Positions 1 to 8,088 of a DNA stretch of 64,000 bases are shown here, in pieces. Position 1 is the first letter of the stretch; each line of letters starts with the position of its first letter. The notes beneath the pieces were generated by a model, which did not search any database, had not been told where the DNA came from, and saw only the letters and a list, made by a program, of their open reading frames with translations. Source of the DNA: Mycobacterium vicinigordonae (GTDB taxonomy: Bacteria > Actinomycetota > Actinomycetes > Mycobacteriales > Mycobacteriaceae). Position numbers and translations under genes: made by a program. The DNA lies in contig NZ_CP059165.1 in the NCBI RefSeq assembly GCF_013466425.1, forward strand, positions 3,100,001 through 3,164,000. Direction: 5' to 3'.

Positions 1-1358
1 CAGTGCCGCAAGGCGGAGTCGCCGAGGCCAACGCCGCGATCGGCGCGGCCCGCCGGGCCTTCGACGACGGCAAGTGGTGCGGCTTGGCCGCCAAGGACCG
101 GGCCGAAATCCTTACCCGCCTAGGCGATCTCGTCGAGTTACACGCCGCGGACTTCACACATTTGGTGGAGACAGAAGTCGGCACGTGTCGGCGGATCGCT
201 GGACCGGGTCAGGTGGCGCGGCCGCTGGACCACTATCGAGACATGGTGGCCAAGGGCCGCGCCGATCTTGGCTACGCCCTGGCGGATCTGCCCGGGCCGC
301 CGGTCACCGGTCAGCGTGTGGTGCGTGAACCGTGGGGTGTGGTTGCGGCGATCACCCCGTGGAACGCGCCGCACCTGCTGAATCTATGGAAGGTCGCCCC
401 GGCGCTGGTGACCGGAAACACCCTGGTGCTCAAGCCCGCTCCCGAGGCGCCGAGCTGCGCGCTGTTACTTGGTGAGCTTGCGGCCCAAGCGGGTGTCCCG
501 CCAGGTGTGCTGAATGTGATCACCGGTGGTGCCGAAGTCGGCCAAGCCATGGTGGCTGACTCGCGGGTGGACATGGTGGCCTTCACCGGTTCATCAGCGG
601 TGGGCCGCGCGATTGCCCAGTCCGCCGCCGTCACTCTGAAGCACACACTGCTCGAATTGGGCGGAAAATCAGCACTTTTGGCGTTGCCCGACGCCGACAT
701 AGGGTCGCTGGTGGCCACGGTGCTGCGCTTCGTGACGCTGGCCGGCCAAGGCTGCGGGCTGTTGACCCGCATCCTAGTTCCCGACGCGTTGCACGACGCG
801 GTCGTGGCCGGCCTCGTCGAAGCACTACGCCTGGTGCTGGTCGGCCCGGCAGCGAATCCGCAAGTTTGTATGGGACCAGTTATCTCCGCCGCCGCCCGCG
901 ATCGGATCGAAGCGACGGTCCGCGACGCGGTCGCAGCGGGGGCACAAGTGGCGATCGGTGGCGGGCGACCGGTCGACGTGCCGGCGGGCGGGTTCTATCT
1001 GGAGCCGACGGTGTTGACCGGGGTCACCAACGACATGGCGGTCGCGCGCGAGGAGATCTTCGGTCCGGTAATCGCTGTGATCCGTTACAACGGTGATCCG
1101 GACGAGGGTGTTCGGTTGGCCAACGATTCTGACTACGGTCTCGTGGGTGCGGTGTGGACCGCTGACACCGCACTCGGCTTACGGGTGGCCGCACGGATTC
1201 GCGCCGGACAGGTTCGGGTCAACGCGACAACCTCGGGCGACGAGGCACCGTTCGGGGGCTACAAGCAATCCGGTGTGGGTCGCGAGGTTGGCCGGGAAGG
1301 GCTACTCGAGTACACCACGGTCAAGTACATCGGTTGGCAAATAACAGTTTCCAACTAA
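1..1358 (+). CDS. aldehyde dehydrogenase (5' partial)
   Basis: NAD(P)-dependent oxidation of an aldehyde to the acid. The visible 451 residues carry the ALDH-superfamily landmarks: TPWNAPH in the Rossmann region, FTGSSAVGR, the general-base glutamate in LELGGKSA (about residue 218), the catalytic cysteine in GQGC (about residue 251), EEIFGPV, and FGGYKQSG near the end. Family members are about 480-495 residues, and the visible start falls inside the usual N-terminal AARRAFD region, so roughly 30-40 residues lie upstream of the window. The open frame runs to the window edge; the GTG at position 3 is probably internal. The next gene begins 31 bases downstream on the same strand, so the two may be co-transcribed. 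The substrate cannot be told from sequence. Confidence 0.9.
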   Translation, partial: VPQGGVAEANAAIGAARRAFDDGKWCGLAAKDRAEILTRLGDLVELHAADFTHLVETEVGTCRRIAGPGQVARPLDHYRDMVAKGRADLGYALADLPGPPVTGQRVVREPWGVVAAITPWNAPHLLNLWKVAPALVTGNTLVLKPAPEAPSCALLLGELAAQAGVPPGVLNVITGGAEVGQAMVADSRVDMVAFTGSSAVGRAIAQSAAVTLKHTLLELGGKSALLALPDADIGSLVATVLRFVTLAGQGCGLLTRILVPDALHDAVVAGLVEALRLVLVGPAANPQVCMGPVISAAARDRIEATVRDAVAAGAQVAIGGGRPVDVPAGGFYLEPTVLTGVTNDMAVAREEIFGPVIAVIRYNGDPDEGVRLANDSDYGLVGAVWTADTALGLRVAARIRAGQVRVNATTSGDEAPFGGYKQSGVGREVGREGLLEYTTVKYIGWQITVSN

Positions 1359-1388
1359 TTGCAACGAATCAACGGAAAGGACAAAAAT

Positions 1389-2420
1389 ATGCCCCACGTC
1401 TCCGAGGTCGGCAATTTCGACTTCGCCACCGCCGTCGGCTGCTACGAATCCAACCTCGACCTGCACCTGCCCACCGCGCGGCCATTCGGTCTCACCGAAG
1501 AGGTGAATTACCTCTACGGCGGATGGCGCGACGAGTCCGGTGCGCTGCACATGGTCGAACGAAAGTTCTGCGGTCCGATGACCGCTGGGCTATGGATGAT
1601 GACCATGCGCTCGGGCAAAGTGAATCTGGAGCCCGAGTCGCTACAGACCGTGCGCGGTGAGGTCAAACGCGAATACTCGGCGACCGAACATCACTTGCAC
1701 GGGTCGCTGCTCGGTAAGGCCGGGGGAGCACCGGAAGAGGGATTGGACTATCGGTTGACTCCGGGTGCGCTGCACTGGCGCGAGGGCAGCATCTTGCAAC
1801 TCGACGGGACATTGGTGGGCCCAGGGATTCAGATCGGATCTCTGGACAACGACGAGCCGTTCTTCTACCTCAGCGAGCTGTACAAGGTGCGTGGCACCGT
1901 TCTCGGCGAATCGGTCGAAGGTTTCGTGTTCCTCGACCATGGCTACTGGCCGCATGGACAGGACTGGAAAGAGTGGCGAATCTTCAAGGACACTCAGCTG
2001 GGGTGGTGTGCATTTGCCACCGAATTCACCGACGGCCACGTGGAATGGGGCCAAGTGGCGATCGGTCGGCAAAACTTCAACTTTGTTGCGGTGGCTGACG
2101 AAAACGGGCCCTTGGTAATGGATGTCGGGACCGCCGGCGGCGTCGACCCCGACCCTGACGACTGGGCGCAGCGGATTGGCTACCGGGCGCATGACGGGCG
2201 GACCTGGCTATTCGAGCTGGAGCCGGGTGGGCAGATGTCGCAGTTCTCGGCCGCGCGGTGGGGTGGGTATTGTGCGCAAGCGGGAAAGATATTGCGGCAC
2301 GACGAAACCCGCGACGTCAAGGTCGCGTTCGCGTGGGGTGAGACGTTCATGGAGCGTTGCCGGCAAGAGGGCATTGGGCCCGTCGACGCACTGTTCGAGG
2401 CTGAGCTCGAGTCGACATAG
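1389..2420 (+). CDS. conserved protein of unknown function
   Basis: A 343-residue soluble protein with no signal peptide or membrane segment. I do not recognise the family with certainty. The many aromatic and glycine-rich strand-like stretches (FFYLSELYKVRG, FLDHGYWPHGQDWKEWRIF) resemble the two-domain lipocalin-like fold of CrtC/AttH-type proteins, which is only a suggestion. The frame is open from a TTG at 1359, but the ATG at 1389 is preferred because GGAAAGGA lies 8-15 bases before it. It follows the aldehyde dehydrogenase by 31 bases and probably belongs to the same catabolic unit. A perfect 18-bp palindrome lies just after the stop codon. Confidence 0.8.
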   Translation: MPHVSEVGNFDFATAVGCYESNLDLHLPTARPFGLTEEVNYLYGGWRDESGALHMVERKFCGPMTAGLWMMTMRSGKVNLEPESLQTVRGEVKREYSATEHHLHGSLLGKAGGAPEEGLDYRLTPGALHWREGSILQLDGTLVGPGIQIGSLDNDEPFFYLSELYKVRGTVLGESVEGFVFLDHGYWPHGQDWKEWRIFKDTQLGWCAFATEFTDGHVEWGQVAIGRQNFNFVAVADENGPLVMDVGTAGGVDPDPDDWAQRIGYRAHDGRTWLFELEPGGQMSQFSAARWGGYCAQAGKILRHDETRDVKVAFAWGETFMERCRQEGIGPVDALFEAELEST

Positions 2421-2431
2421 ACGTTTGTTGA

Positions 2432-2475
2432 CCGCCGGAATTCCGGCGGGCCCCACTCTCGGGCCTCACGCCCGA
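2432..2475 (+). terminator. two GC-rich hairpins after the aldehyde dehydrogenase unit
   Basis: A perfect palindrome, CCGCCGGAA followed directly by TTCCGGCGG (2432-2449), is followed by a second stem, TCGGGC-CTCAC-GCCCGA (2459-2475). Both start within 60 bases of the stop codon. There is no U-tract, as is common for mycobacterial intrinsic terminators. The first palindrome could instead be a protein-binding site. Confidence 0.4.
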
Positions 2476-2607
2476 ATTAGCTCTGCTGATCGGCGCCGTG
2501 GTTGGCCGCGTTCAGCACAAGACGGAGCCAATCCGGGAGGGTCTCGACAACTGTCCGAAGTGGCGCTGATGCTCGGCGAATACTTGGCGACGCAGGCCTC
2601 GCGGTAG

Positions 2608-2625
2608 TGACACACCTTTGTGTCA
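2608..2625. promoter_or_regulatory. perfect inverted repeat TGACACA-N4-TGTGTCA, candidate operator
   Basis: Seven-base perfect arms flank a four-base CCTT spacer. It lies about 120 bases before the ParA-like gene in a 322-base stretch (2421-2742) where I see no credible gene. Size and symmetry fit a dimeric TetR- or GntR-type repressor site, but the cognate regulator is not adjacent. Confidence 0.45.
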
Positions 2626-2742
2626 GGCCATCGCTATGCTTGCTGAGCATTGGGCAGATCCCCGACCGGAGGTTCCGTCGTCGGCGCAGTTCACTGCCGG
2701 CGCGAGAGGCCGGCGCAAGAGTGGGGAAGGTGAGGCTAGGAG

Positions 2743-3537
2743 TTGGCAGCCGTGGCGGCCGCTGTCCTTTCGGGCAAGGGCGGGACAGCCAAGACACTGT
2801 GGCAGATGATGCTGGCGGGGGAGGCCTCCCGGAATGCGATTTCGACGTTGCTGGTGGACGCCGACCCGGAGCGGAATCTGTCCAATCATTTCGGCGTGTC
2901 CCAGCACTCGACCGGTCTCGGCTCGGTTTTGGAGGACGCCGGTATCAACTTCTGGGGAAACCCAGACAACGCCGCGAAGAGGGTCGACGAGGAGATCATC
3001 GAAACCAAATGGCCGCACGTTGACTTACTGCCGGCCGGCGCGACGCTGACCCGCGTTGCCGGCGTCGGCTTCTCGGACACGGGACTGCTGCGCGGGATCT
3101 TCACGTCGGCTGGGGTGTTCGACCGCTATCAGCTGATCCTCATCGACACCGGAGGCCGCACCGGATCACTGGAAGCGCTCGCTATGCATCTGGCTGACGT
3201 GGCGTACGCCCCGATAGTGCCCACCATCGACGCGGTGCGCAAAGCCGTCGAGGCGCGCAACCGGGTCGAACGCATCCAACGTACCCATCCGCTCCAATGG
3301 ATCGGGGTGGTCTTATCCGGTTTCGATACCCGCAACAGCATCGAACAATCGATCCGGGAGCGGGTGTACGGGGAGTTCGGCGACGAGGTCCGCGCCGAGG
3401 TTCCCCGGCGCGCGATAATTAATGAGGTATTTCAGGTCGGCGATCGGCTAGGCGACCGGCACGATCCCATCGCGCGGCGGCTGGCGCCAATCTTCTGCGA
3501 ATTTCTGCTACGCGATCTACTGGGCCACACCGGCTAA
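2743..3537 (+). CDS. ParA-family ATPase, orphan
   Basis: A 264-residue P-loop ATPase of the ParA/MinD group. The deviant Walker A motif SGKGGTAKT is at residues 10-18 with both lysines; DADPERNLS follows in the switch I position, and LILIDTGGR forms Walker B. ParA proteins move DNA or protein cargo on the nucleoid by ATP-dependent dimerisation. No parB or centromere-like repeats are visible nearby, so it is an orphan and cargo positioning rather than DNA partition is equally possible. The TTG at 2743 is preferred because AGGAG sits immediately upstream and the N-terminus is then the usual short beta strand before Walker A; a GTG three codons on is the alternative. Confidence 0.85.
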   Translation: MAAVAAAVLSGKGGTAKTLWQMMLAGEASRNAISTLLVDADPERNLSNHFGVSQHSTGLGSVLEDAGINFWGNPDNAAKRVDEEIIETKWPHVDLLPAGATLTRVAGVGFSDTGLLRGIFTSAGVFDRYQLILIDTGGRTGSLEALAMHLADVAYAPIVPTIDAVRKAVEARNRVERIQRTHPLQWIGVVLSGFDTRNSIEQSIRERVYGEFGDEVRAEVPRRAIINEVFQVGDRLGDRHDPIARRLAPIFCEFLLRDLLGHTG

Positions 3538-3576
3538 GCCCCAAAGGGGGCACTCTGATCGGCGCGACCCCTCTTG

Positions 3577-3649
3577 CAAGTGGTCAATCCAAGTGGTCAA
3601 ACTCTGCTTATTACGGCCCTCCGGCGATGAGTAACCGGTCAAGTCAATC
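3577..3649 (+). repeat. short direct repeats before the DHFR-like gene
   Basis: CAAGTGGTCAA occurs at 3577-3587 and again at 3590-3600, each beside TCAATCC- or TCAAACT-like sequence; a related GGTCAAGTCAATCC lies at 3636-3649, just before the next start codon. It may be an operator array for the dihydrofolate-reductase-like gene or only slippage; no regulator is indicated. Confidence 0.3.
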
Positions 3650-3654
3650 CCTAA

Positions 3655-4224
3655 ATGCGCTCACTGATCATCACCCAAAACATGACCCTGGACGGCTCGG
3701 TCGAAATGCTGGGGGACTGGTTCGACCCGCAACTGCAGGACGACGACCTGATCGCCGAGATGCGTCGCCAGGACCTGACCGCCGATGCGCTGCTGCTCGG
3801 TAGGCAGACATTCGAGGATTTCCGCAGCTACTGGCCGCACCAGGTCGACGACCCCACCGGCATCGCCGAGTACGTAAACACCGTTGCCAAATATGTGGTG
3901 TCCTGCACCCTCATTGATCCGGGGTGGGAAAATTCGACGATTCTGTCGGGCGAACCGGTGCAGCGGATACGGAAGCTCAAGGCAACGCCCGGTGGTGACA
4001 TCGTAGCCACCGGCAGCATCACGTTGTGTCAGTCGTTAATCGGCGCCGGTTTGGTAGACGAGTACCGTTTGTTCGTCTACCCCATAGTGCAGGGGGCGGG
4101 GCGTCGCCTATTCCCGGACGGCACAACCATTTCCGGACTGCGGCCGGCCGCCGTGCCGATGACCTTTCCCAGCGGTGTCACCTTGGTCAGCTGGACCGCG
4201 CCAAGCAGCCTCAACGCCACTTGA
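3655..4224 (+). CDS. dihydrofolate reductase family protein (RibD C-terminal-like)
   Basis: A 189-residue NADPH-dependent reductase-like protein. The start, MRSLIITQNMTLDG, matches the first strand and substrate loop of the RibD_C/DHFR fold. LLLGRQTFEDFRSYWP and GDIVATGSITLCQSLIGAGLVDEYRLFVYPIVQGAGRRLF are characteristic of the small actinobacterial branch of this family. Its substrate is unknown; the branch contains few characterised enzymes and should not be assumed to make tetrahydrofolate. No strong ribosome binding site is seen before the ATG. The last 14 bases overlap the convergent thioredoxin-like gene. Confidence 0.85.
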   Translation: MRSLIITQNMTLDGSVEMLGDWFDPQLQDDDLIAEMRRQDLTADALLLGRQTFEDFRSYWPHQVDDPTGIAEYVNTVAKYVVSCTLIDPGWENSTILSGEPVQRIRKLKATPGGDIVATGSITLCQSLIGAGLVDEYRLFVYPIVQGAGRRLFPDGTTISGLRPAAVPMTFPSGVTLVSWTAPSSLNAT

Positions 4225-4759
4225 TGCCACACCCGATCGACGGCCGTTGGTCGGCACCTACCTGTCGCCCGCCAAGCACGGCGGCGACGGCGGCTCGCAC
4301 GTCGGCTCCGGTGACCGGCTGGTCGTTCTTTGGGCGTGAGTCGTCAAGTTGGCCTCGGTAAACGAGGCGCCGCTCACCGTCGAAAACGAATGTGTCCGGC
4401 GTGCACGCCGCAGAGAAGGCCCGCGCAACGTCTTGGCTCTCGTCGTAGAGGTACGGGAAGGTCCAACCGTGACGGCGCGCCTCGGCGACCATCTGCTCGG
4501 GGCCATCCTGCGGATAGGTGACGACATCGTTGCTCGAGATCGCGACCATCGCGACGCCCCGTTCTGCGAAGTCCCGACCGAGCGCGGCCAGGCCTGCGGC
4601 GACGTGCTGGACGTAGGGGCAGTGGTTGCAGATGAACGTCACTACCAGGGCCGGACCAGTCAGGTCTTCGAGGCTGACCATTCCGCCGGTCGCCGGGTTG
4701 GGCAAGGTAAATGATGGGGCGGGGGTGCCGAGCTCGATCATTGTCGATTCAATGGCCAT
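4211..4759 (-). CDS. thioredoxin-like peroxiredoxin-family protein
   Basis: A 182-residue AhpC/TSA-type redoxin. The N-terminal MIELGTPAPSFTLPNP is the usual peroxiredoxin opening, followed by VVTFICNHCPYV with a CxxC pair at about residues 45-48 in the position of the thioredoxin active site. YDESQDVARAF and TPDTFVFD are conserved in this actinobacterial group. It is probably a cytosolic thiol-disulfide or peroxide-reducing protein; there is no signal peptide. It is convergent with the DHFR-like gene and overlaps its 3' end by 14 bases. Confidence 0.85.
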   Translation of the reverse strand: MAIESTMIELGTPAPSFTLPNPATGGMVSLEDLTGPALVVTFICNHCPYVQHVAAGLAALGRDFAERGVAMVAISSNDVVTYPQDGPEQMVAEARRHGWTFPYLYDESQDVARAFSAACTPDTFVFDGERRLVYRGQLDDSRPKNDQPVTGADVRAAVAAVLGGRQVGADQRPSIGCGIKWR

Positions 4760-4779
4760 GGTCGCCAGGGTAACGCTCT

Positions 4780-5193
4780 TCAGTTACCGGTGATTCCTAT
4801 ACGGATAGGCCCCCGCCACGGCCCGTCGGCGTCCAGCACCTCGCCGCGTTGAGTGATCTGCACCGCGCCGGATTTCGCCAGCTCGCGGGCGAGTTCGCGG
4901 GCGTCGCCGGTCAAGGCCCGCCAGCTCTTGCCGCCGACCGCTCGAGCTGCGTCGGAAGGGCAGATGGTTCGCTGCGGGCCGCGGCGGGTGGCCAGGGCCA
5001 GGATCGCCGACCTCAACCGCTGTTCGACGGGTCCGTTGCCCAGCGCAAATTCGGCGTCGGCGCGGGCTGGGCCGCCCTCCTCGAGGGCATGGCGCAGCTC
5101 CGCGCGCGCCCGGTCAATCACGTTGTGCCGATCAAGGTTTGGCCAATCCGCAAGGATTATGGCGGCGGCGCAGATTGAACTGATCGATCTCAT
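4780..5193 (-). CDS. DUF3253 domain protein
   Basis: A 137-residue protein with the DUF3253 core in its C-terminal two thirds: RSAILALATRRGPQRTICPSDAARAVGG, then a winged-helix-like WRALTGDARELARELAKSGAVQITQRG and the closing GPIRI. The family is small and uncharacterised; its fold looks like a winged helix. The frame is open to 5325, but those codons run into the NifU-like gene. The ATG at 5193 starts 14 bases after that stop. A GTG at 5121 would give the more usual length of about 113 residues. It is last in the apparent feo operon, which may be incidental. Confidence 0.75.
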   Translation of the reverse strand: MRSISSICAAAIILADWPNLDRHNVIDRARAELRHALEEGGPARADAEFALGNGPVEQRLRSAILALATRRGPQRTICPSDAARAVGGKSWRALTGDARELARELAKSGAVQITQRGEVLDADGPWRGPIRIGITGN

Positions 5194-5206
5194 CTCGTCA
5201 GCCGGG

Positions 5207-5749
5207 TTAGCGATGCCGCACCACGCGCTTGGGCGACAAGGGCAGCCACCTGCGGCGTGGTGGTGCGGTCCTGATTTCGCGGATCTGCGGGTAACGGCTC
5301 TGCACGCTGCGCGCCACCAGATCACCGAGAGTGCGCCCGCTCATCGGGCAGCCCAGGCAGGCCCCGTCGAGGGCAAGAGTGAGTATGCCGTCGTGCACCG
5401 AAACCACCGAGATCGCGCCACCGTGAGAGTCGGCAAGAGGAGCGACATCACGCGCTAGAACGTCCTCGATGCCCGCACGAAGCGCCTCGTCACTCAATTC
5501 GGCGTCCTCGGCCCCGGACAGTGCCTCGAAGAGCGCTGAGCGTACGCGCGGCCCGTCGACATTCCAGGAGCGGTTGGGGCCCAACCACGTTCGCACCTCG
5601 TCGGTGTCGACCTCAGCGCGCTCCAGCACGCCTTCGTTGATCAGGGCGCTCAATTGCGCAGGCAAGTCGAACAGCCGGCGCCCGTTCGTGAGCCACCGCA
5701 ACAGGCGGGGGTCGTCGGTGATCTGCGGGTGCAGCAGCGGTCTGGACAT
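5207..5749 (-). CDS. NifU-like C-terminal domain protein in the feo operon
   Basis: A 180-residue protein. The C-terminal half is a NifU-like Fe-S scaffold domain with the cysteine pair CLGC at residues 131-134 in GACLGCPMSG. The N-terminal half (LLRWLTNG, then WNVDGPRVRSALFEAL) has no cysteine and no family I recognise. NifU domains hold labile Fe-S clusters and pass them to target proteins. The ATG at 5749 is two bases from the feoB stop, so translation is coupled; the longer open frame reads into feoB and is rejected. Placement behind feoAB suggests it handles iron delivered by FeoB, or acts in place of FeoC, which is not visible here. That role is inference. Confidence 0.8.
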   Translation of the reverse strand: MSRPLLHPQITDDPRLLRWLTNGRRLFDLPAQLSALINEGVLERAEVDTDEVRTWLGPNRSWNVDGPRVRSALFEALSGAEDAELSDEALRAGIEDVLARDVAPLADSHGGAISVVSVHDGILTLALDGACLGCPMSGRTLGDLVARSVQSRYPQIREIRTAPPRRRWLPLSPKRVVRHR

Positions 5750-5751
5750 GC

Positions 5752-7692
5752 TCAGCCGGTGAGCCACAGCGTGATATGGCGGGCCGCGAAGGCGGCTACC
5801 CAGGCCAGGGCGAACAAGTATCCCCACGCCACCAACGGCCACCGCCACGAGTTGGTCTCGCGGCGGATGGTGGCCACGGTGGACATACATAGCAGGGCGT
5901 AGGCGAAAAACACCATCAGCGCAACAGTCGTAGGTGCGCTGAACAGTAGCGTCCCCTGATGTGGACCGGAGGTAAAGACCGCCGAGTGCGCGGCGGTGGT
6001 CAGGTCACCCGTCTCGCCGGTGGCGAAGATCTGGCCTAGCGTCGCCACGAACACCTCGCGGGCGGCCATCGCTCCGATCAGCCCCACGCAGATGCGCCAG
6101 TCGAAGCCGAGTGGTGTGAACACCGGCTCCAGGATCCTGCCCAGGCCGGCGGCAAATGAATGGTCGACGACGTACGCGTTGGCGGCCGTCGCGTCCATCC
6201 CGGCGGTTTCGGCACCCCTGGTAGGCAGGTTGAGTAAAAACCACAGCACCACCGAGGTGCCCAGGATGATGGTTCCGGCCTTGCGCAGAAACACTTTCGC
6301 CGAGTCCCACATCGTCAGCAACACCGATTTGGGTGACGGGAAGCGGTACGGCGGCATCTCCATGTAGAAGGGCAGCAGATCGCCACCGAGTACCACCGAT
6401 TTGAACAGCCAGGCAGTCGTCATTGCCGAGATCCCACCGAGCAGGTACATCCCTAACATCGCAACGCCCTGCATCGACACCGGGCCCCACCGCGACCGGG
6501 GATCGACCAGCAAGCCGATCAGGAGGATGTATACCGGCAACCGCGCCGAGCACGTCATCAGCGGGGCGGCCATGCAGGTGGCGATCCGGTCCCGCGACGA
6601 TGGCAGCGTGCGGGTGGCCATGATGCCCGGCACCGCACATGCCAGCGACGACAGCATCGCCACGAATGCCCGCCCGTCCAGTCCGGTGGTGGCCATGATG
6701 CGATCGACCAGGAAGGCCGCGCGGGTCATATAGCCGACATTTTCCATGAGCGAGATCAGCAAGAACATCAGAACGATCTGCGGGATGAACACCAGCACGG
6801 CGCCCACGCCGCCGATGATCCCGTGCCCGAGTAGTCCCGCCACCGCCGCGTTGGAGATGTTCTGCTCGACGAGCGTGGCGAGCCACTCGAAGAGTCGCTT
6901 GATCAGGTCCTGCGCGGGGGCGGCCACGGTGAATATCGTCTGGAAGAAGGCGAACATCACCCCCACGAAGGTCAGTGAGCCCCATACCGGATGCAGCAGC
7001 ACCCGGTCGATGCGGGCGCTGCGCTGGTCCGGTACGGGCTGGCGGTAGCGGCCAGCGTCCAGGATCGAGGCCGTCCAGCTGGCGAACTCGGCATCGTCGC
7101 GCGGCGGCGGTATTGGGATCCGCGCCCACGTGTCCGGGGCGCACAGCAGTGCCCGTAGCGGTTCGAAACCTTTGCCGCGGCTGCCGATCACACCCACCAC
7201 CGGGACACCCAGCGCGGCGGCAAACCGATCGATATCCAATCGGCCGCCGCGAGAGGTCAATTCATCGGTCATGGTGAGGATCACCATGGTGGGGGCGCCG
7301 AGTGTGAGTACTTGGGCCACCAACGACAGCGACCGCTCGAGCACGGTGACGTCCACGACCACCGCCAGCGCTTCGGGGGGCGCGACTCCGGCGAGCCGTC
7401 CGTGCAGTAGATCGGCGACCACCTGCTCGTCGGGACTGACCGGATACAGGCTGTAGCAGCCTGGCAGATCCTCCACGACGAAGTCCGTCTTCGTGCCAGC
7501 AGCGCGGTATCGGCCGGTGCCGATGCGGCGGGCCACCGTAACGCCGGGATAGTTGCCGGTACGCGCCCGCATGCCGGTCAGGTGGTTGAAGACGCTGGTC
7601 TTGCCGGCGTTGGGGCTGCCGACCAGCGCGATCCGCGGCAGGCTGGGCGCTGCGTCGACGGTGCCTTCGTCGCGATGGCAGGATGCGGTCAT
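5752..7692 (-). CDS. feoB: ferrous iron transport protein B
   Basis: A 646-residue inner-membrane Fe2+ transporter with a cytosolic G domain. Motifs: G1 GSPNAGKT (25-32), switch NYPGVTV (47-53), G3 DLPG (75-78), then two Gate regions with many hydrophobic segments (GGVGAVLVFIPQIVLMF, SLACAVPGIMATRT, GLIGAMAAREVFV) typical of FeoB. The G4 position reads TMTD (140-143) where NxxD is usual, which may alter nucleotide choice. The ATG at 7692 overlaps the feoA stop (ATGA); the open frame extends to 8031 but that part is feoA in another frame. Expression should follow iron through the IdeR-like box before feoA. Confidence 0.95.
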   Translation of the reverse strand: MTASCHRDEGTVDAAPSLPRIALVGSPNAGKTSVFNHLTGMRARTGNYPGVTVARRIGTGRYRAAGTKTDFVVEDLPGCYSLYPVSPDEQVVADLLHGRLAGVAPPEALAVVVDVTVLERSLSLVAQVLTLGAPTMVILTMTDELTSRGGRLDIDRFAAALGVPVVGVIGSRGKGFEPLRALLCAPDTWARIPIPPPRDDAEFASWTASILDAGRYRQPVPDQRSARIDRVLLHPVWGSLTFVGVMFAFFQTIFTVAAPAQDLIKRLFEWLATLVEQNISNAAVAGLLGHGIIGGVGAVLVFIPQIVLMFLLISLMENVGYMTRAAFLVDRIMATTGLDGRAFVAMLSSLACAVPGIMATRTLPSSRDRIATCMAAPLMTCSARLPVYILLIGLLVDPRSRWGPVSMQGVAMLGMYLLGGISAMTTAWLFKSVVLGGDLLPFYMEMPPYRFPSPKSVLLTMWDSAKVFLRKAGTIILGTSVVLWFLLNLPTRGAETAGMDATAANAYVVDHSFAAGLGRILEPVFTPLGFDWRICVGLIGAMAAREVFVATLGQIFATGETGDLTTAAHSAVFTSGPHQGTLLFSAPTTVALMVFFAYALLCMSTVATIRRETNSWRWPLVAWGYLFALAWVAAFAARHITLWLTG

Positions 7693-8006
7693 GGCCGCCG
7701 ACCGGTCTCTTCGCTGACCTCTTCGGCCACTTCCAAGTAGGAGGCCTCGTGCCGGCGCAAGCACGTGTCGTACCCCAACAACCGGTACACGGCGGGATCG
7801 CCGAGCGGAGCTGTACGCAGCTTGACCACACGGGTCCCAGGGCGAAAGCCCAAGTGGCGCAGACGGATTTGCACCTCGGATGGCGCCGACTGACTGACCG
7901 CAACGATCTCGGCGGGGACTTCGGCCGCCAAGTCGGCCAGGGTGAGTGAACGATTCGGATGAGCGCGGCGTGGCGGCGTTGAGCGGTTCGACCGGTTCCA
8001 GGTCAT
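7689..8006 (-). CDS. feoA: ferrous iron transport protein A
   Basis: A 105-residue protein with an SH3-like FeoA domain: LTLADLAAEVPAEIVAV, LRHLGFRPGTRVVKLRTAPLGDPAVYRLLGYDTCLRRHEA. FeoA works with FeoB at the membrane, probably by modulating the transporter. The ATG at 8006 has GGAGG about 7 bases upstream. It is first in a four-gene leftward operon (feoA, feoB, NifU-like, DUF3253), and its stop overlaps the feoB start by four bases. About 30 residues precede the conserved domain and look disordered. Confidence 0.93.
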   Translation of the reverse strand: MTWNRSNRSTPPRRAHPNRSLTLADLAAEVPAEIVAVSQSAPSEVQIRLRHLGFRPGTRVVKLRTAPLGDPAVYRLLGYDTCLRRHEASYLEVAEEVSEETGRRP

Positions 8007-8036
8007 CCCGATACCTCCGATTTGCCGCCACAGTAC

Positions 8037-8055
8037 TTAGGCAAGCCTATCGAAA
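8037..8055 (-). promoter_or_regulatory. IdeR-like iron box before feoA
   Basis: TTAGGCAAGCCTATCGAAA matches the 19-bp IdeR/DtxR consensus TTAGGTTAGGCTAACCTAA at 13 positions, including the first five bases. It starts 31 bases before the feoA start codon, where a repressor would block the promoter or leader. IdeR with Fe2+ represses iron uptake genes in mycobacteria, so the feo operon is probably iron-repressed. Confidence 0.65.
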
Positions 8056-8088
8056 TATGGCGAACTGCATCGGCCCGCGGTCGGGAGC

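Noticed and set aside
2432..2449. Perfect 18-bp palindrome as an attachment or recombination site
   Set aside because: No integrase, second copy or mobile-element border was found; a transcript-end hairpin is simpler.
2477..2797. 106-codon minus-strand open frame before the ParA-like gene
   Set aside because: Composition is not protein-like except the short ETLPDWLRLVLNAA end, which matches nothing I recognise.
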